Positions 8,765-16,901 of a stretch of 64,000 nucleotides of DNA are shown here, piece by piece. The notes under the pieces were generated by a model that made no database searches, was not told where the DNA came from, and worked only from the letters and a program-made list of their open reading frames with translations. The position numbers were made by a program, and so were the translations under genes. Source of the stretch: Amycolatopsis pretoriensis (lineage in GTDB: Bacteria; Actinomycetota; Actinomycetes; Mycobacteriales; Pseudonocardiaceae). Where the stretch lies: NCBI RefSeq assembly GCF_900107925.1, contig NZ_FNUJ01000019.1, forward strand, positions 49,284 to 113,283. Reading direction: 5' to 3'. Positions within the stretch are counted from its first letter, which is position 1. The number at the start of each line of letters is the position of its first letter.

Positions 8765-9636
8765 CCGCCGTGTCCACTGTGGAGGAACCGGCGGCGGTCC
8801 GCGACGACGTCGCCGGCGCCCGCGGCCGGTTCCGCCCGCTGCGCTGGCTGTTCGTGCTCGTGCTGGTGGTGCTGGCCGCGCAGCTGGTCGTCTTCCTGGC
8901 CGGCAACTCCCGGTTCCAGTGGGACGTCGTCGCGAAGTACCTGTTCGAAAAGAGCGTCCTGGCGGGCCTGGGCACCACGGTGCTGCTCGCGGTCGCGGCG
9001 ATGGTCCTCGGCTCGCTCGCCGGCGGGGTGGTCGCGGCGATGCAGCTGAGCGGGTTCGGGCCCGCCCGGTGGGTCGCGACGCTCTGGGTCGGGCTCTTCC
9101 GCGGCATCCCGCCGCTGGTGCAGCTGATCTTCTGGTTCAACCTCGCCTACCTGCTGCCCAGGCTGTCGCTCGGCGTCCCGTTCGGCCCGGTCTTCGGGAC
9201 GTGGGACGCCAACAGCGTCATCACGCCGCTGACCGCCGCGGTGCTCGGCCTGTCGCTCGTGGAATCGGCCTACCTGGCGGAGATCTTCCGCGCCGGGGTG
9301 TCGTCGGTCGACCCCGGCCAGCGCGACGCGGCCCGCGCGATGGGCTACCCGCCGGGCCAGACGCTGCTGCGGATCGTGCTGCCGCAGGCGATGCGGGTGA
9401 TCATCCCGCCCGCGGGCAGCCAGTTCATCAACGTGCTCAAGGGCACCGCGCTCGTGTCGGTCATCGCGATGTCGGACCTGCTGCACTCGGTGCAGGTCGT
9501 CTACAACCGCACCTACGAGATCGTGCCGATGCTGCTGGTCGCCTGCTTCTGGTACCTCGTCGTGGTCACCGCCCTGACGGCCGGGCAACGCCGGCTGGAG
9601 CGCCGGTTCTCCCGCGGCCACCGGAGCGCCCGATGA
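8761..9636 (+). CDS. polar amino-acid-type ABC transporter permease
   Basis: 291-aa inner-membrane permease of the HisM/GlnP type with five or six hydrophobic segments. The amphipathic coupling motif is visible as VDPGQRDAARAMGYPPGQ followed by IVLPQAMR, which contacts the ATPase at 9633. An extra cytoplasmic N-terminal segment of about 35 residues precedes the first membrane helix. ATG overlaps the binding protein stop (ATGA), and its own stop overlaps the ATPase start. A single permease gene implies a homodimeric channel. Confidence 0.93.
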   Translation: MTAVSTVEEPAAVRDDVAGARGRFRPLRWLFVLVLVVLAAQLVVFLAGNSRFQWDVVAKYLFEKSVLAGLGTTVLLAVAAMVLGSLAGGVVAAMQLSGFGPARWVATLWVGLFRGIPPLVQLIFWFNLAYLLPRLSLGVPFGPVFGTWDANSVITPLTAAVLGLSLVESAYLAEIFRAGVSSVDPGQRDAARAMGYPPGQTLLRIVLPQAMRVIIPPAGSQFINVLKGTALVSVIAMSDLLHSVQVVYNRTYEIVPMLLVACFWYLVVVTALTAGQRRLERRFSRGHRSAR

Positions 9637-10418
9637 GCGCGCCGGTGCTGCGGATCAGCGACGTCCGCAAGGAGTTCGGCGCGGTGACCGCGCTGGGCGG
9701 GGTCAGCCTCGACGTGCACGAGGGCGAGGCGGTCGTGGTGATCGGGCCGTCCGGGTCGGGCAAGTCGACGCTCGTGCGCTGCGCCCACCAGCTCGAACCG
9801 ATCGACGGCGGCGCGATGTACCTCGACGGCGAGCTGCTGGGCCACCGCCGCTCGCCGGCCGGCCTGCGGCCGCTGACCGAGCGGCGGATCGCCGCCCAGC
9901 GGCGCCGGATGAGCATGGTCTTCCAGCAGTTCAACCTGTTCCCGCAGTTCACCGTGCTGCGCAACGTGACCGATGCGGCCGTCCGCGTGCACGGCCGCGA
10001 TCGGTCCACTGTGGAGCGAGAGGCGCGGGAACTGCTGGAGCGCATCGGCCTGGCCGGGCGGGAGGACCACTACCCGCGCCAGCTGTCGGGCGGGCAGCAG
10101 CAGCGCGTCGCCATCGCCCGCGCGGTGCTGGTCCGGCCGCGGATCATGCTGTTCGACGAACCGACCAGCGCCCTCGACCCGGAGCTGGTCGACGAGGTCC
10201 TGGCCGTGCTCCGGAGCCTCGCCGCGGCGGGCACGACGATGGTCGTGGTCACCCACGAAATGACCTTCGCCCGCGAGGTGGCCGACCGGTGCGTGTTCAT
10301 GGAAGCGGGCCGGATCGTCGAGGAGGGCCCGCCCGCCGAGCTGTTCACCCGGCCGCGGACCGACCGGCTGCGTGCCTTCCTGTCCCGCCATCTGTCCGAA
10401 AAGGAGGGTGTTTCGTGA
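9633..10418 (+). CDS. amino-acid-type ABC transporter ATP-binding protein
   Basis: 261-aa ATPase of the GlnQ/HisP type. Walker A GPSGSGKST (K44), Q-loop MVFQQFNLFP, signature LSGGQQQR, Walker B IMLFDEPTSALD and the switch His in VVTHEM are all intact. An insertion (LGHRRSPAGLRPLTERR) between Walker A and the Q-loop is longer than in E. coli GlnQ. It energises the importer made with the permease at 8761. Overlaps the next gene by GTGA. Confidence 0.95.
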   Translation: MSAPVLRISDVRKEFGAVTALGGVSLDVHEGEAVVVIGPSGSGKSTLVRCAHQLEPIDGGAMYLDGELLGHRRSPAGLRPLTERRIAAQRRRMSMVFQQFNLFPQFTVLRNVTDAAVRVHGRDRSTVEREARELLERIGLAGREDHYPRQLSGGQQQRVAIARAVLVRPRIMLFDEPTSALDPELVDEVLAVLRSLAAAGTTMVVVTHEMTFAREVADRCVFMEAGRIVEEGPPAELFTRPRTDRLRAFLSRHLSEKEGVS

Positions 10419-11554
10419 TCACTGTCGGCGCCGTCGGCGACCTCATCCTGGACGAGCCCGACCCGGAGTTCTTCCTCGCCCCGGCCGCGCCGGTGCTGAA
10501 GGGGATGGACCTGGCGATCGGGCACATCGAAGTCCCGCACTCGACCACGGCGGTCCAGCACAGCACCGACGTCCCGGCACCACCGGCGGACCCCGCGGCG
10601 CTGAAAGCGGTGGCCGAGGCCGGGTTCGACGTCGTCACGCTGGCGGGCAACCACGTGCTCGACGCCGGGGACGGCGGGCTGGCCGACACCATCGCCTACT
10701 CCCGCGCGGCGGGCCTGCGGACGGCGGGGGCGGGGGCGGACCTCGGGCGCGCCCGGCGTCCGGCGATCGTGGAGCGCGGCGGCCTGCGCATCGGTGTGCT
10801 GTCGTACAACTGCGTCGGCCCCCGCGAGTCCTGGGCCACCTCCCGCAAACCCGGCTGCGCGTACGTCCACGTGCTGACCCACTACGAGCTGGACCACGCG
10901 AGCCCGGGCGGCCCGCCGAAGATCTACACCTTCGCCGACCCGGACAGCCTGGCGGCGATGGCCGAGGACGTCCGCCGCCTGCGCGCCGACGCCGACGTCG
11001 TGCTCGTGTCGCTGCACAAGGGCGTCGGGCACACGCCGATGGTGGTCGCGATGTACGAGAGCCCGGTCGCGCGCGCGGCGATCGACGCCGGCGCGGACGC
11101 CGTGTTCTCCCACCACCCGCACATCATGCGCGGCATCGAAGTCCACAGAGGACGTCCCATTTTCCACGGGCTCGGCAACTTCGTCACCGTCACCCACGCC
11201 CTGACGCCGGGAGCGGCCGTCGGCGCGGACGAACTGCGCGCGTGGGCCGAGCGCCGGACGAAGCTGTACGGCTTCGCGCCGGACCCGGACCTGCCGTTCT
11301 TCCCGTTCCACCCCGAAAGCCGCAACACCGCCATCGCCTTCTGCCGCTTCGACGAGACCGGGCTGCACGAGGCCGGGTTCGTGCCCTGCTGGATCGACGA
11401 CCAGGGCCGTCCGGTGCCGGTCGGCGGGACACCGGAAGGCGAGGCCGTGACGAAGTACGTCGAGGACATCACCCGCGGCGCGAACCTCAACGGCCGGTTC
11501 ACCGCCCGCGGCACCGAAGTGCTCGTCGATCTCTCCGAGGGAGCAACTCCATGA
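10415..11554 (+). CDS. CapA/PGA_cap-type metallophosphatase-like protein
   Basis: 379 aa, starting at GTG 10415 (GTGA overlap with the ATPase, AAGGAGG ribosome-binding site). Calcineurin-like metal-site motifs of the CapA family are present: VGDLILDEPD, LAGNHVLDAGDGG, SLHKGVGHTP and FSHHPHIMRGIEVHRGRPIFHGLGNF. Relatives help export poly-gamma-glutamate or act as phosphatases, but this one has no signal peptide or membrane anchor and is embedded in a catabolic operon. A hydrolase acting on a transported conjugate is one possibility; the actual reaction is unknown. Confidence 0.82.
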   Translation: MITVGAVGDLILDEPDPEFFLAPAAPVLKGMDLAIGHIEVPHSTTAVQHSTDVPAPPADPAALKAVAEAGFDVVTLAGNHVLDAGDGGLADTIAYSRAAGLRTAGAGADLGRARRPAIVERGGLRIGVLSYNCVGPRESWATSRKPGCAYVHVLTHYELDHASPGGPPKIYTFADPDSLAAMAEDVRRLRADADVVLVSLHKGVGHTPMVVAMYESPVARAAIDAGADAVFSHHPHIMRGIEVHRGRPIFHGLGNFVTVTHALTPGAAVGADELRAWAERRTKLYGFAPDPDLPFFPFHPESRNTAIAFCRFDETGLHEAGFVPCWIDDQGRPVPVGGTPEGEAVTKYVEDITRGANLNGRFTARGTEVLVDLSEGATP

Positions 11555-12789
11555 CCGACCAGCCCTTGGCCGGCCGCACCGTCATCGACCTGACCACCGC
11601 GCTCGCCGGCCCCTACGCGACGCTCCTGCTCGCCGGGCTCGGGGCCACCGTCATCAAGGTCGAAAACCCGGCCACCGGCGGGGATTCCTCGCGCAACAAC
11701 GCGCCCTACGTCGGCCGCGACGGGCTGAACCTCGCCCGCCGGCACGAGGACGACCTCTCGGTGTCGATGCTGCTGCGCGGCCGCAACAAGCTCAGCGTCA
11801 CCCTCGACCTGAAGAACCCGCGGTCCCGCGCGGTGTTCACCGACCTCGTCCGCGACGCCGACGTGCTGGTCGAGAACTACAGCCCCGGTGTCACCGACCG
11901 GCTCGGCATCTCCTACGACCACGTCCGCGAGATCAACCCGCGGCTCGTCTACACCTCGATCAGCGGGTTCGGCGCCCAGGGCGGTCCCGGTTCGGGCAAG
12001 GCGATGGACTCGATCATCCAGGCGCTGAGCGGCGTGATGATGACCGCCGGCGAGCCCGACGAAGGCCCGGTCCGCTTCGGCCTGCCGATCGGCGACCTCC
12101 TCGCGCCGCTGTTCGCGGTGGTCGGCACGGTGTCCGCGCTGCTGCAGGCCGAGCACACCGGCGAAGGACAGCGTGTCGACGTGTCGATGCTCGGCGCGTT
12201 GACCTCGCTGGTCGCGTGCGAGCCCTTCGACGCCTTCGACGCGGTCGGCCTGTCGCAGCGCACCGGGTCGATGGTGCCGCGGCTGGCGCCGTTCGGGATC
12301 CTGCCGGCGCTCGACGGCTACGTGGCCCTCTGCGCGCCGACCGACGCGTTCGCCCACGGCGTCCTGCGCGCGATCGGCCGGCCGGAACTGGCCGGGGACG
12401 ACCGCTACCGCACGCGCGACCAGCGCGTCCGCGCGGCCGACGAACTGCACGGACTGATCCGCGAGTGGTGCCGGGAACGGCCACTGGCCGAGATCCTCGC
12501 CGCGTTCACCGCCGAAGGCGTGCCGGCCGCCGAGGTGCGCGAACCGCGGGACGCGGTCCGGGATCCGCTGGTCCTGGCCCGGGAAGAGGTCGTGCCGCTG
12601 CGGCACCCGCGCCACGGCGACGTCGCCGACCTGGCCGGGACCGGGGTGCCGATCCGCTTCTCCGCCGCCCGCGTGGCCCTCGACCGGCCCGCGCCCGGAC
12701 TCGGGGAGCACAACGAGCACGTCTACCGCGAACTGCTCGGCTACACCGAAGAGCAGCTGGCGGAACTGGTGTCGGAGGCGGTGATTTGA
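11551..12789 (+). CDS. CaiB/BaiF (class III) CoA-transferase
   Basis: 412 aa with the interlaced class III fold: AGRTVIDLTTALAGPYATLLLAGLGATVIKVENP at the N terminus, the probable catalytic Asp D182 in GLPIGDLLAPLFAVVG, and EGQRVDVSMLGAL. These enzymes move CoA from an acyl-CoA donor to a free acid. Directly upstream of two 2-hydroxyacyl-CoA dehydratase-family subunits, it mirrors the order of FldA before FldBC in phenyllactate metabolism, so it probably loads CoA on a hydroxy acid. ATGA overlap at the 5' end. Confidence 0.93.
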   Translation: MTDQPLAGRTVIDLTTALAGPYATLLLAGLGATVIKVENPATGGDSSRNNAPYVGRDGLNLARRHEDDLSVSMLLRGRNKLSVTLDLKNPRSRAVFTDLVRDADVLVENYSPGVTDRLGISYDHVREINPRLVYTSISGFGAQGGPGSGKAMDSIIQALSGVMMTAGEPDEGPVRFGLPIGDLLAPLFAVVGTVSALLQAEHTGEGQRVDVSMLGALTSLVACEPFDAFDAVGLSQRTGSMVPRLAPFGILPALDGYVALCAPTDAFAHGVLRAIGRPELAGDDRYRTRDQRVRAADELHGLIREWCRERPLAEILAAFTAEGVPAAEVREPRDAVRDPLVLAREEVVPLRHPRHGDVADLAGTGVPIRFSAARVALDRPAPGLGEHNEHVYRELLGYTEEQLAELVSEAVI

Positions 12790-13796
12790 GCACCGTCGGG
12801 TACGTCGGAGCCGACGTCCCGGTCGAGCTGATCACCGCGGCGGGCCTGCGGCCGCTGCGGCTGACCGGGACGCCGGGTGGGGACGCCACGCTCGGCGACC
12901 GCTACCTCGGCCGCGGGGTGGACCCGGTCGCCCGGTCGATCCTGACGCGGATCCTCACCGGCGCGTACGGCCCGCTCGAAGCCATCGTCGTCTCCCGCGA
13001 CTGCGAAGCGTCCCTGCGGCTGTTCTACGCCCTGCGGGAGCTGCACCGGGTCGAGCCGGCGCTGGGACTACCGCCGGTGCGCCTGGTCGACGTCCTGCAC
13101 CTGCCGCACCACACGACCACCCGGTACGTCCACGCGAAGATCGCGCAGCTGCGCGAGTGGCTGGGCCGCTGGCGGCCGATCGGCGACGACGATCTCGCCG
13201 CGGCCATCACCGCGCACGACACCCTGCGCCGGTCGCTCGCCCGGCTCGCCGGCCTGCGCCGGGCGAACCGGCTGAGCGGCACCCGGTTCCTCGAGATCGT
13301 CGCCGGGACCACCGCGCTGCCGGTCGCCGACGCCATCGCGCTCGTCGACGGCGTGTCCGCCGATCCGCGCGAGACCGAAGGGGTGCGGTTGTTCCTCACC
13401 GGGAGCTCTCACGACGGCCCGGGCGTGTACGAAACGCTGGAGCGCCACGGTTTCCTGGTCGTGGGGGAGGACCACGACTGGGGTGAGCTGCTGTTCGCCC
13501 GCACCTGCGCGGCGCCGACGGAACTCGCGCTGGCCGAGCGCTACCAGCACAACGGCCCTTCCGCGCCGCGCGCGTCGATCCGGCAGCGCGCCGCGCACAC
13601 CGCCGAGGCCGCCCGCGCGTGCGGTGCGGAGGTTCTCCTGTCCTACGCCCGCGTCCACGACGACGCGCCGCCGTGGGACTTCCCGGAGCAGCGGGCCGCC
13701 ACCGGCATGCGAGCGGTCCTGGCGGAGCGCCAGCCGTACGGCGAGCTGACCGGCGACGTCCTGGAAGCACTCCGCCCGGTCGGGGTCACGCGATGA
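12786..13796 (+). CDS. 2-hydroxyacyl-CoA dehydratase-family subunit (HgdB/FldC-like)
   Basis: 336 aa. The start is an unusual TTG at 12786 that overlaps the CoA-transferase stop (TTGA); no in-frame ATG or GTG exists before the conserved N terminus (TVGYVGADVPVELITAAG). The fold follows the HgdB/BcrB family. Only three cysteines are present (in SRDCEAS, ARTCAAP and RACGAEV). Judged from memory of the family, the Cys of the FCDP-type motif near the C terminus is replaced in RVHDDAPPWDFP. Partner of the gene at 13793. Whether it still holds an iron-sulfur cluster is doubtful. Confidence 0.83.
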   Translation: MSTVGYVGADVPVELITAAGLRPLRLTGTPGGDATLGDRYLGRGVDPVARSILTRILTGAYGPLEAIVVSRDCEASLRLFYALRELHRVEPALGLPPVRLVDVLHLPHHTTTRYVHAKIAQLREWLGRWRPIGDDDLAAAITAHDTLRRSLARLAGLRRANRLSGTRFLEIVAGTTALPVADAIALVDGVSADPRETEGVRLFLTGSSHDGPGVYETLERHGFLVVGEDHDWGELLFARTCAAPTELALAERYQHNGPSAPRASIRQRAAHTAEAARACGAEVLLSYARVHDDAPPWDFPEQRAATGMRAVLAERQPYGELTGDVLEALRPVGVTR

Positions 13797-15016
13797 CGGC
13801 ACGGCTGGCGTCCGCGACCACGGCGACCACCTACCAGCGCGAATGGTTCGCCCGGCTGCGGGCCGAGGACGGCCCGCTCGCCCTGGTCAACGCGGACGCG
13901 CCGCAGGAGATCTTCCGCGCGATGGGCATCCCGTACGTGGTCAACCAGTGGTGGGCCTCGATCGTCGCGGCGAAGCGCCAGACCCAGCGCTACCTCGGCC
14001 TGCTGCGGGAGCGCGGCTACCCCGACTACGTCGAGCAGTACAGCGCCACCTCGCTGGCGTCGGTGTTCGAGGACGACCCCGCCCAGGCGCCGTGGGGCGG
14101 GCTGCCGACGCCGTCGATCGTGCTCGGCGAGACCACCGGCGACGCGTCCCGCAAGATCTTCGACGTCTGGGACGCGCAACCCGGTGTCACCTACTACGCC
14201 TTGGAAAGCGCGGCGGAGAACGCGGTCCCGGAGCGGTGGTGGGAGCTGATGCCGCACCGCTGGGAGGAGGCCATCGGCAGCGACCGGCTGGACCTGCTGA
14301 CCGGCGAGCTGACCGGGCTCATCCGGTTCCTCGAGCAGACCACCGGCCGCGTGTTCTCCGAGACGCGCTTCCGCGAGGTCCTGGACCTGGTCAACGAGCA
14401 GCAGGAGTGGAACCGCCGCACCCGCGACCTGATCGCCGCGGCCCGGCCGTGCCCGATCGCCGTCACCGACGGGATTCCCAGCGTCATGGTGCCGCAGTGG
14501 CACCGGGGCACCGAATGGGCGCGCGACGCCGCCCGCGCGTTCCACGACGAAGTGCGCACGCGGATCGACGACGGTGTCGCCGAGTGCCCGGACGAGCGGC
14601 TGCGGCTGATGTGGATCGGCCGCGGGCTGTGGTTCGACCTCGAGTTCTACCGGCGGTTCCAGCGATCGCACGGCGCGGTCTTCGTGTGGTCGATGTACCT
14701 CGCCATCGCCGCGGACGGCTATCTGCGGTACGGCGACGACCCGTTGCGCGCCCTGGCCGCCCGCTTCGCCGCCTTCGGCGACCAGCTGTACACCCCGCCG
14801 TGGTCGGCGGAGTGGTACGTCAAGGAAGCACGGCACCACGGCGTCGACGGGGTGGTGCACCTGGTGTCCGACGACGCCCGCGGCAGCTACTTCACCACCC
14901 GCGCCCTGCGCGCGGCGGGCATCCCGGTGCTCGAACTGCACGCCGACAACGTGGACGCCCGCACGGGCGGCGACCTGGACACGCGGATGGCCGCGTGGCT
15001 CGACGGACTGACCTGA
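13793..15016 (+). CDS. 2-hydroxyacyl-CoA dehydratase-family subunit (HgdA/FldB-like)
   Basis: 407 aa, coupled by ATGA to the preceding subunit. The family N-terminal pattern is clear (EEIPRAMGIP-like APQEIFRAMGIPYVVNQWW, then APWGGLPTPSIVLGETTGDASRKIFDVW). In characterised members the stretches aligning with QYSATSLAS and GETTGDAS carry cysteines that bind a [4Fe-4S] cluster; here they are Ser, Ala or Thr. Only two cysteines remain (RPCPIAV, AECPDER). No activator ATPase of the HgdC/FldI type lies in the window. An oxygen-tolerant or repurposed reaction is an inference. Confidence 0.83.
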   Translation: MTARLASATTATTYQREWFARLRAEDGPLALVNADAPQEIFRAMGIPYVVNQWWASIVAAKRQTQRYLGLLRERGYPDYVEQYSATSLASVFEDDPAQAPWGGLPTPSIVLGETTGDASRKIFDVWDAQPGVTYYALESAAENAVPERWWELMPHRWEEAIGSDRLDLLTGELTGLIRFLEQTTGRVFSETRFREVLDLVNEQQEWNRRTRDLIAAARPCPIAVTDGIPSVMVPQWHRGTEWARDAARAFHDEVRTRIDDGVAECPDERLRLMWIGRGLWFDLEFYRRFQRSHGAVFVWSMYLAIAADGYLRYGDDPLRALAARFAAFGDQLYTPPWSAEWYVKEARHHGVDGVVHLVSDDARGSYFTTRALRAAGIPVLELHADNVDARTGGDLDTRMAAWLDGLT

Positions 15017-15036
15017 CCGCCTGAGAAAGGACCTCG

Positions 15037-15951
15037 ATGAGATCCCCACTTCGCCGGCGAAGCCGAAGTGCGCTCCTCGTGACCGCCGTCCTCGGGCTGA
15101 CCGCCACCGGGTGCACGGTCGGCGCCGGTTCCCCCGGCCTGGCCACCGGAACGAACCTCCCGGTGGTGCGGTCCCTGCACGAAGCGCTGCCGCAGCCGAT
15201 CGAGGACGCCGGCGAAATCCGATTCGCCGGCGACTCCCACCCGCCGTACCGCACCGTCGCGCCGGACGGCACGGTCACCGGGATCGACGCCGACTTCCAG
15301 GCCGCGATCGGCCAGGTGCTCGGCGTCCGCACCCGGACCGTCGTCGTCGCCGGGCTCCCGGCCGCGCTGCAGGGCATGCAGGCCGGCCGGTACGACGCGT
15401 TCAACGGCCCGGTCAAGGCGACCGCCGAACGCGAGAAGCAGTTCGACACGATCACCTGGATGACCACCCGCACCGCGTACGTGTTCCCCGCGGACTCGAC
15501 GGCCGGGATCGCGCGGGTCGAAGACCTCTGCGGCAAGCGCATCGCGGTGGTGACCGCGAGCGTCGTCGAAGAGCAGCTGAACAAGCTGTCCCGGTTCTGC
15601 ACGGACAGCAAGCGCAAGGCGACGCGGACCGTCGGCCTCGACGACACGAACGCCACGTTGCTGGCCACCCGCTCGGGGCGCGCGGACGCCGCGGGGATGA
15701 CCGAGGCCGCGGCGATCGACGTGACCCAGCGCCAAGGCGGGAACAAGTACGTGACCCAGACCGAAGCGCAGGGGGCGACCAAGGACGACCTGGCGTTGTA
15801 CGTCCCCAAGTCGTCCGGCTTGGGACCGGTGCTGCAGCAGGTGTTCGAGGAGCTGTTCGAGAACGGCACGTACGTCGGGATCATGTCCCGCTGGGGGCTC
15901 ACCCAGGTCGCGGTGCCGAAACCGGTCTTCAACGCCGCCACCCCGAGGTGA
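15037..15951 (+). CDS. second ABC substrate-binding lipoprotein, paralogue of 7847-8764
   Basis: 304 aa with lipobox LTATGC (Cys26). Most of the mature sequence matches the first binding protein block by block, for example FAGDSHPPYRTV, GLPAALQGM, TAEREKQFDT, WMTTRTAYV, GLDDTNATLLA and TQTE.QGATKD. A separate GAAAGGA ribosome-binding site lies 20 bp after the dehydratase gene. It has no permease or ATPase of its own, so it probably feeds the importer encoded at 8761-10418 with a related ligand. A local duplication that left the CoA enzymes between the two copies is the simplest explanation. Confidence 0.9.
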   Translation: MRSPLRRRSRSALLVTAVLGLTATGCTVGAGSPGLATGTNLPVVRSLHEALPQPIEDAGEIRFAGDSHPPYRTVAPDGTVTGIDADFQAAIGQVLGVRTRTVVVAGLPAALQGMQAGRYDAFNGPVKATAEREKQFDTITWMTTRTAYVFPADSTAGIARVEDLCGKRIAVVTASVVEEQLNKLSRFCTDSKRKATRTVGLDDTNATLLATRSGRADAAGMTEAAAIDVTQRQGGNKYVTQTEAQGATKDDLALYVPKSSGLGPVLQQVFEELFENGTYVGIMSRWGLTQVAVPKPVFNAATPR

Positions 15952-15962
15952 AAGGACGTTCG

Positions 15963-16889
15963 ATGGGACACGCCTGGCTCAAGCCCGCTCTGGTCGCCGC
16001 CGTGACCGTCCTCGTCGCGGTGACCGCCGCGACGGTGCCCGGTGCCCCCGAGGCGGAGGTCGCGGCCCCGCCCGCGCCGCCCGCGGCCTCGGTGTTCCAC
16101 CCGGTGGTCCGCGAACCCGCCGCCCGGACGGGGGACTACGCCGCCGAGTACACCGTCTACCGGCCAGCCGACCCGGACCGGTCGCGCGGGCGCCTGCCGG
16201 TCGTGGTGTTCGGCAACGGCGCGTGCCGGCACACGAGCAACGACGAGCTGCTCACCCTGGAGACGCTGCTCGCCGCGCACGGGTTCGTCGTCGTGGCCGT
16301 CGGCGGGTTCGACGAGCCCGCCCTGACCGAGAACGGCAGCCCGGAACCGAAGGTGATCCTCGACGCGATCACCTGGGCGGAACGGGAGAACGACCGCCGG
16401 GGGAGCGCGCTGCGGACCAGGCTCGACACCCGCCGGATCGGCGTGGCCGGGCATTCCTGCGGCGGCATCGAGGCCCTCGTCGCCGGAGCGGACCCGCGGG
16501 TGAAGTCGGTGCTTTCGCTCGACAGCGGGTTCTTCGCCGACGGCACCCTCGGCTACGGCCGGGAGAACCTGCGGAAGCTGCACACGCCGGTCCTGTTCGC
16601 CGACGGCGGTCCCGCCGACGTCGCCTACCCGAACAGCGGGGCCGGCTACGACCTCGTCACCGTCCCCGCGGTCCGGGTCACCGATCCGGCGGCCGGGCAC
16701 ACCGGGTTCGTCTACGGCCGGCGCGACGGCAACCCCGACCCGAGCGTCCGCGAAGAGGCGGTGCGGGTGCTCGTCGACTGGTTCGACTTCACCCTCAACG
16801 GCAACCGCACCGCGCGCGGCTACTTCCTCGGCGCGGGCTGCGGGCTGTGCACCACGTCCGGCTGGACCGTCACCGCCAAGAACTTCTGA
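15963..16889 (+). CDS. secreted alpha/beta hydrolase (dienelactone hydrolase/acetyl-xylan-esterase-like)
   Basis: 308 aa with a hydrophobic signal segment (residues about 8-28) and a Pro/Ala-rich stretch after it. Motifs: VVVFGNGACRHT (oxyanion region), nucleophile elbow AGHSCGG, DGGPADVAYP (acid region) and PAAGHTGFVYG (His). Four C-terminal residues around GAGCGLCTTSGW contain two cysteines. Likely an exported esterase releasing an acid from a glycoside or polymer; the substrate is unknown. Follows the second binding protein by 11 bp, so co-transcribed with the importer. Confidence 0.78.
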   Translation: MGHAWLKPALVAAVTVLVAVTAATVPGAPEAEVAAPPAPPAASVFHPVVREPAARTGDYAAEYTVYRPADPDRSRGRLPVVVFGNGACRHTSNDELLTLETLLAAHGFVVVAVGGFDEPALTENGSPEPKVILDAITWAERENDRRGSALRTRLDTRRIGVAGHSCGGIEALVAGADPRVKSVLSLDSGFFADGTLGYGRENLRKLHTPVLFADGGPADVAYPNSGAGYDLVTVPAVRVTDPAAGHTGFVYGRRDGNPDPSVREEAVRVLVDWFDFTLNGNRTARGYFLGAGCGLCTTSGWTVTAKNF

Positions 16890-16901
16890 CAGGAGCGATT
16901 C

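Noticed and set aside
7336..9636. 766-residue fusion of an N-terminal extension with the amino-acid permease
   Set aside because: The first 475 residues of that frame overlap the binding protein and PaaX genes; the ATGA overlap at 8761 gives a normal permease.
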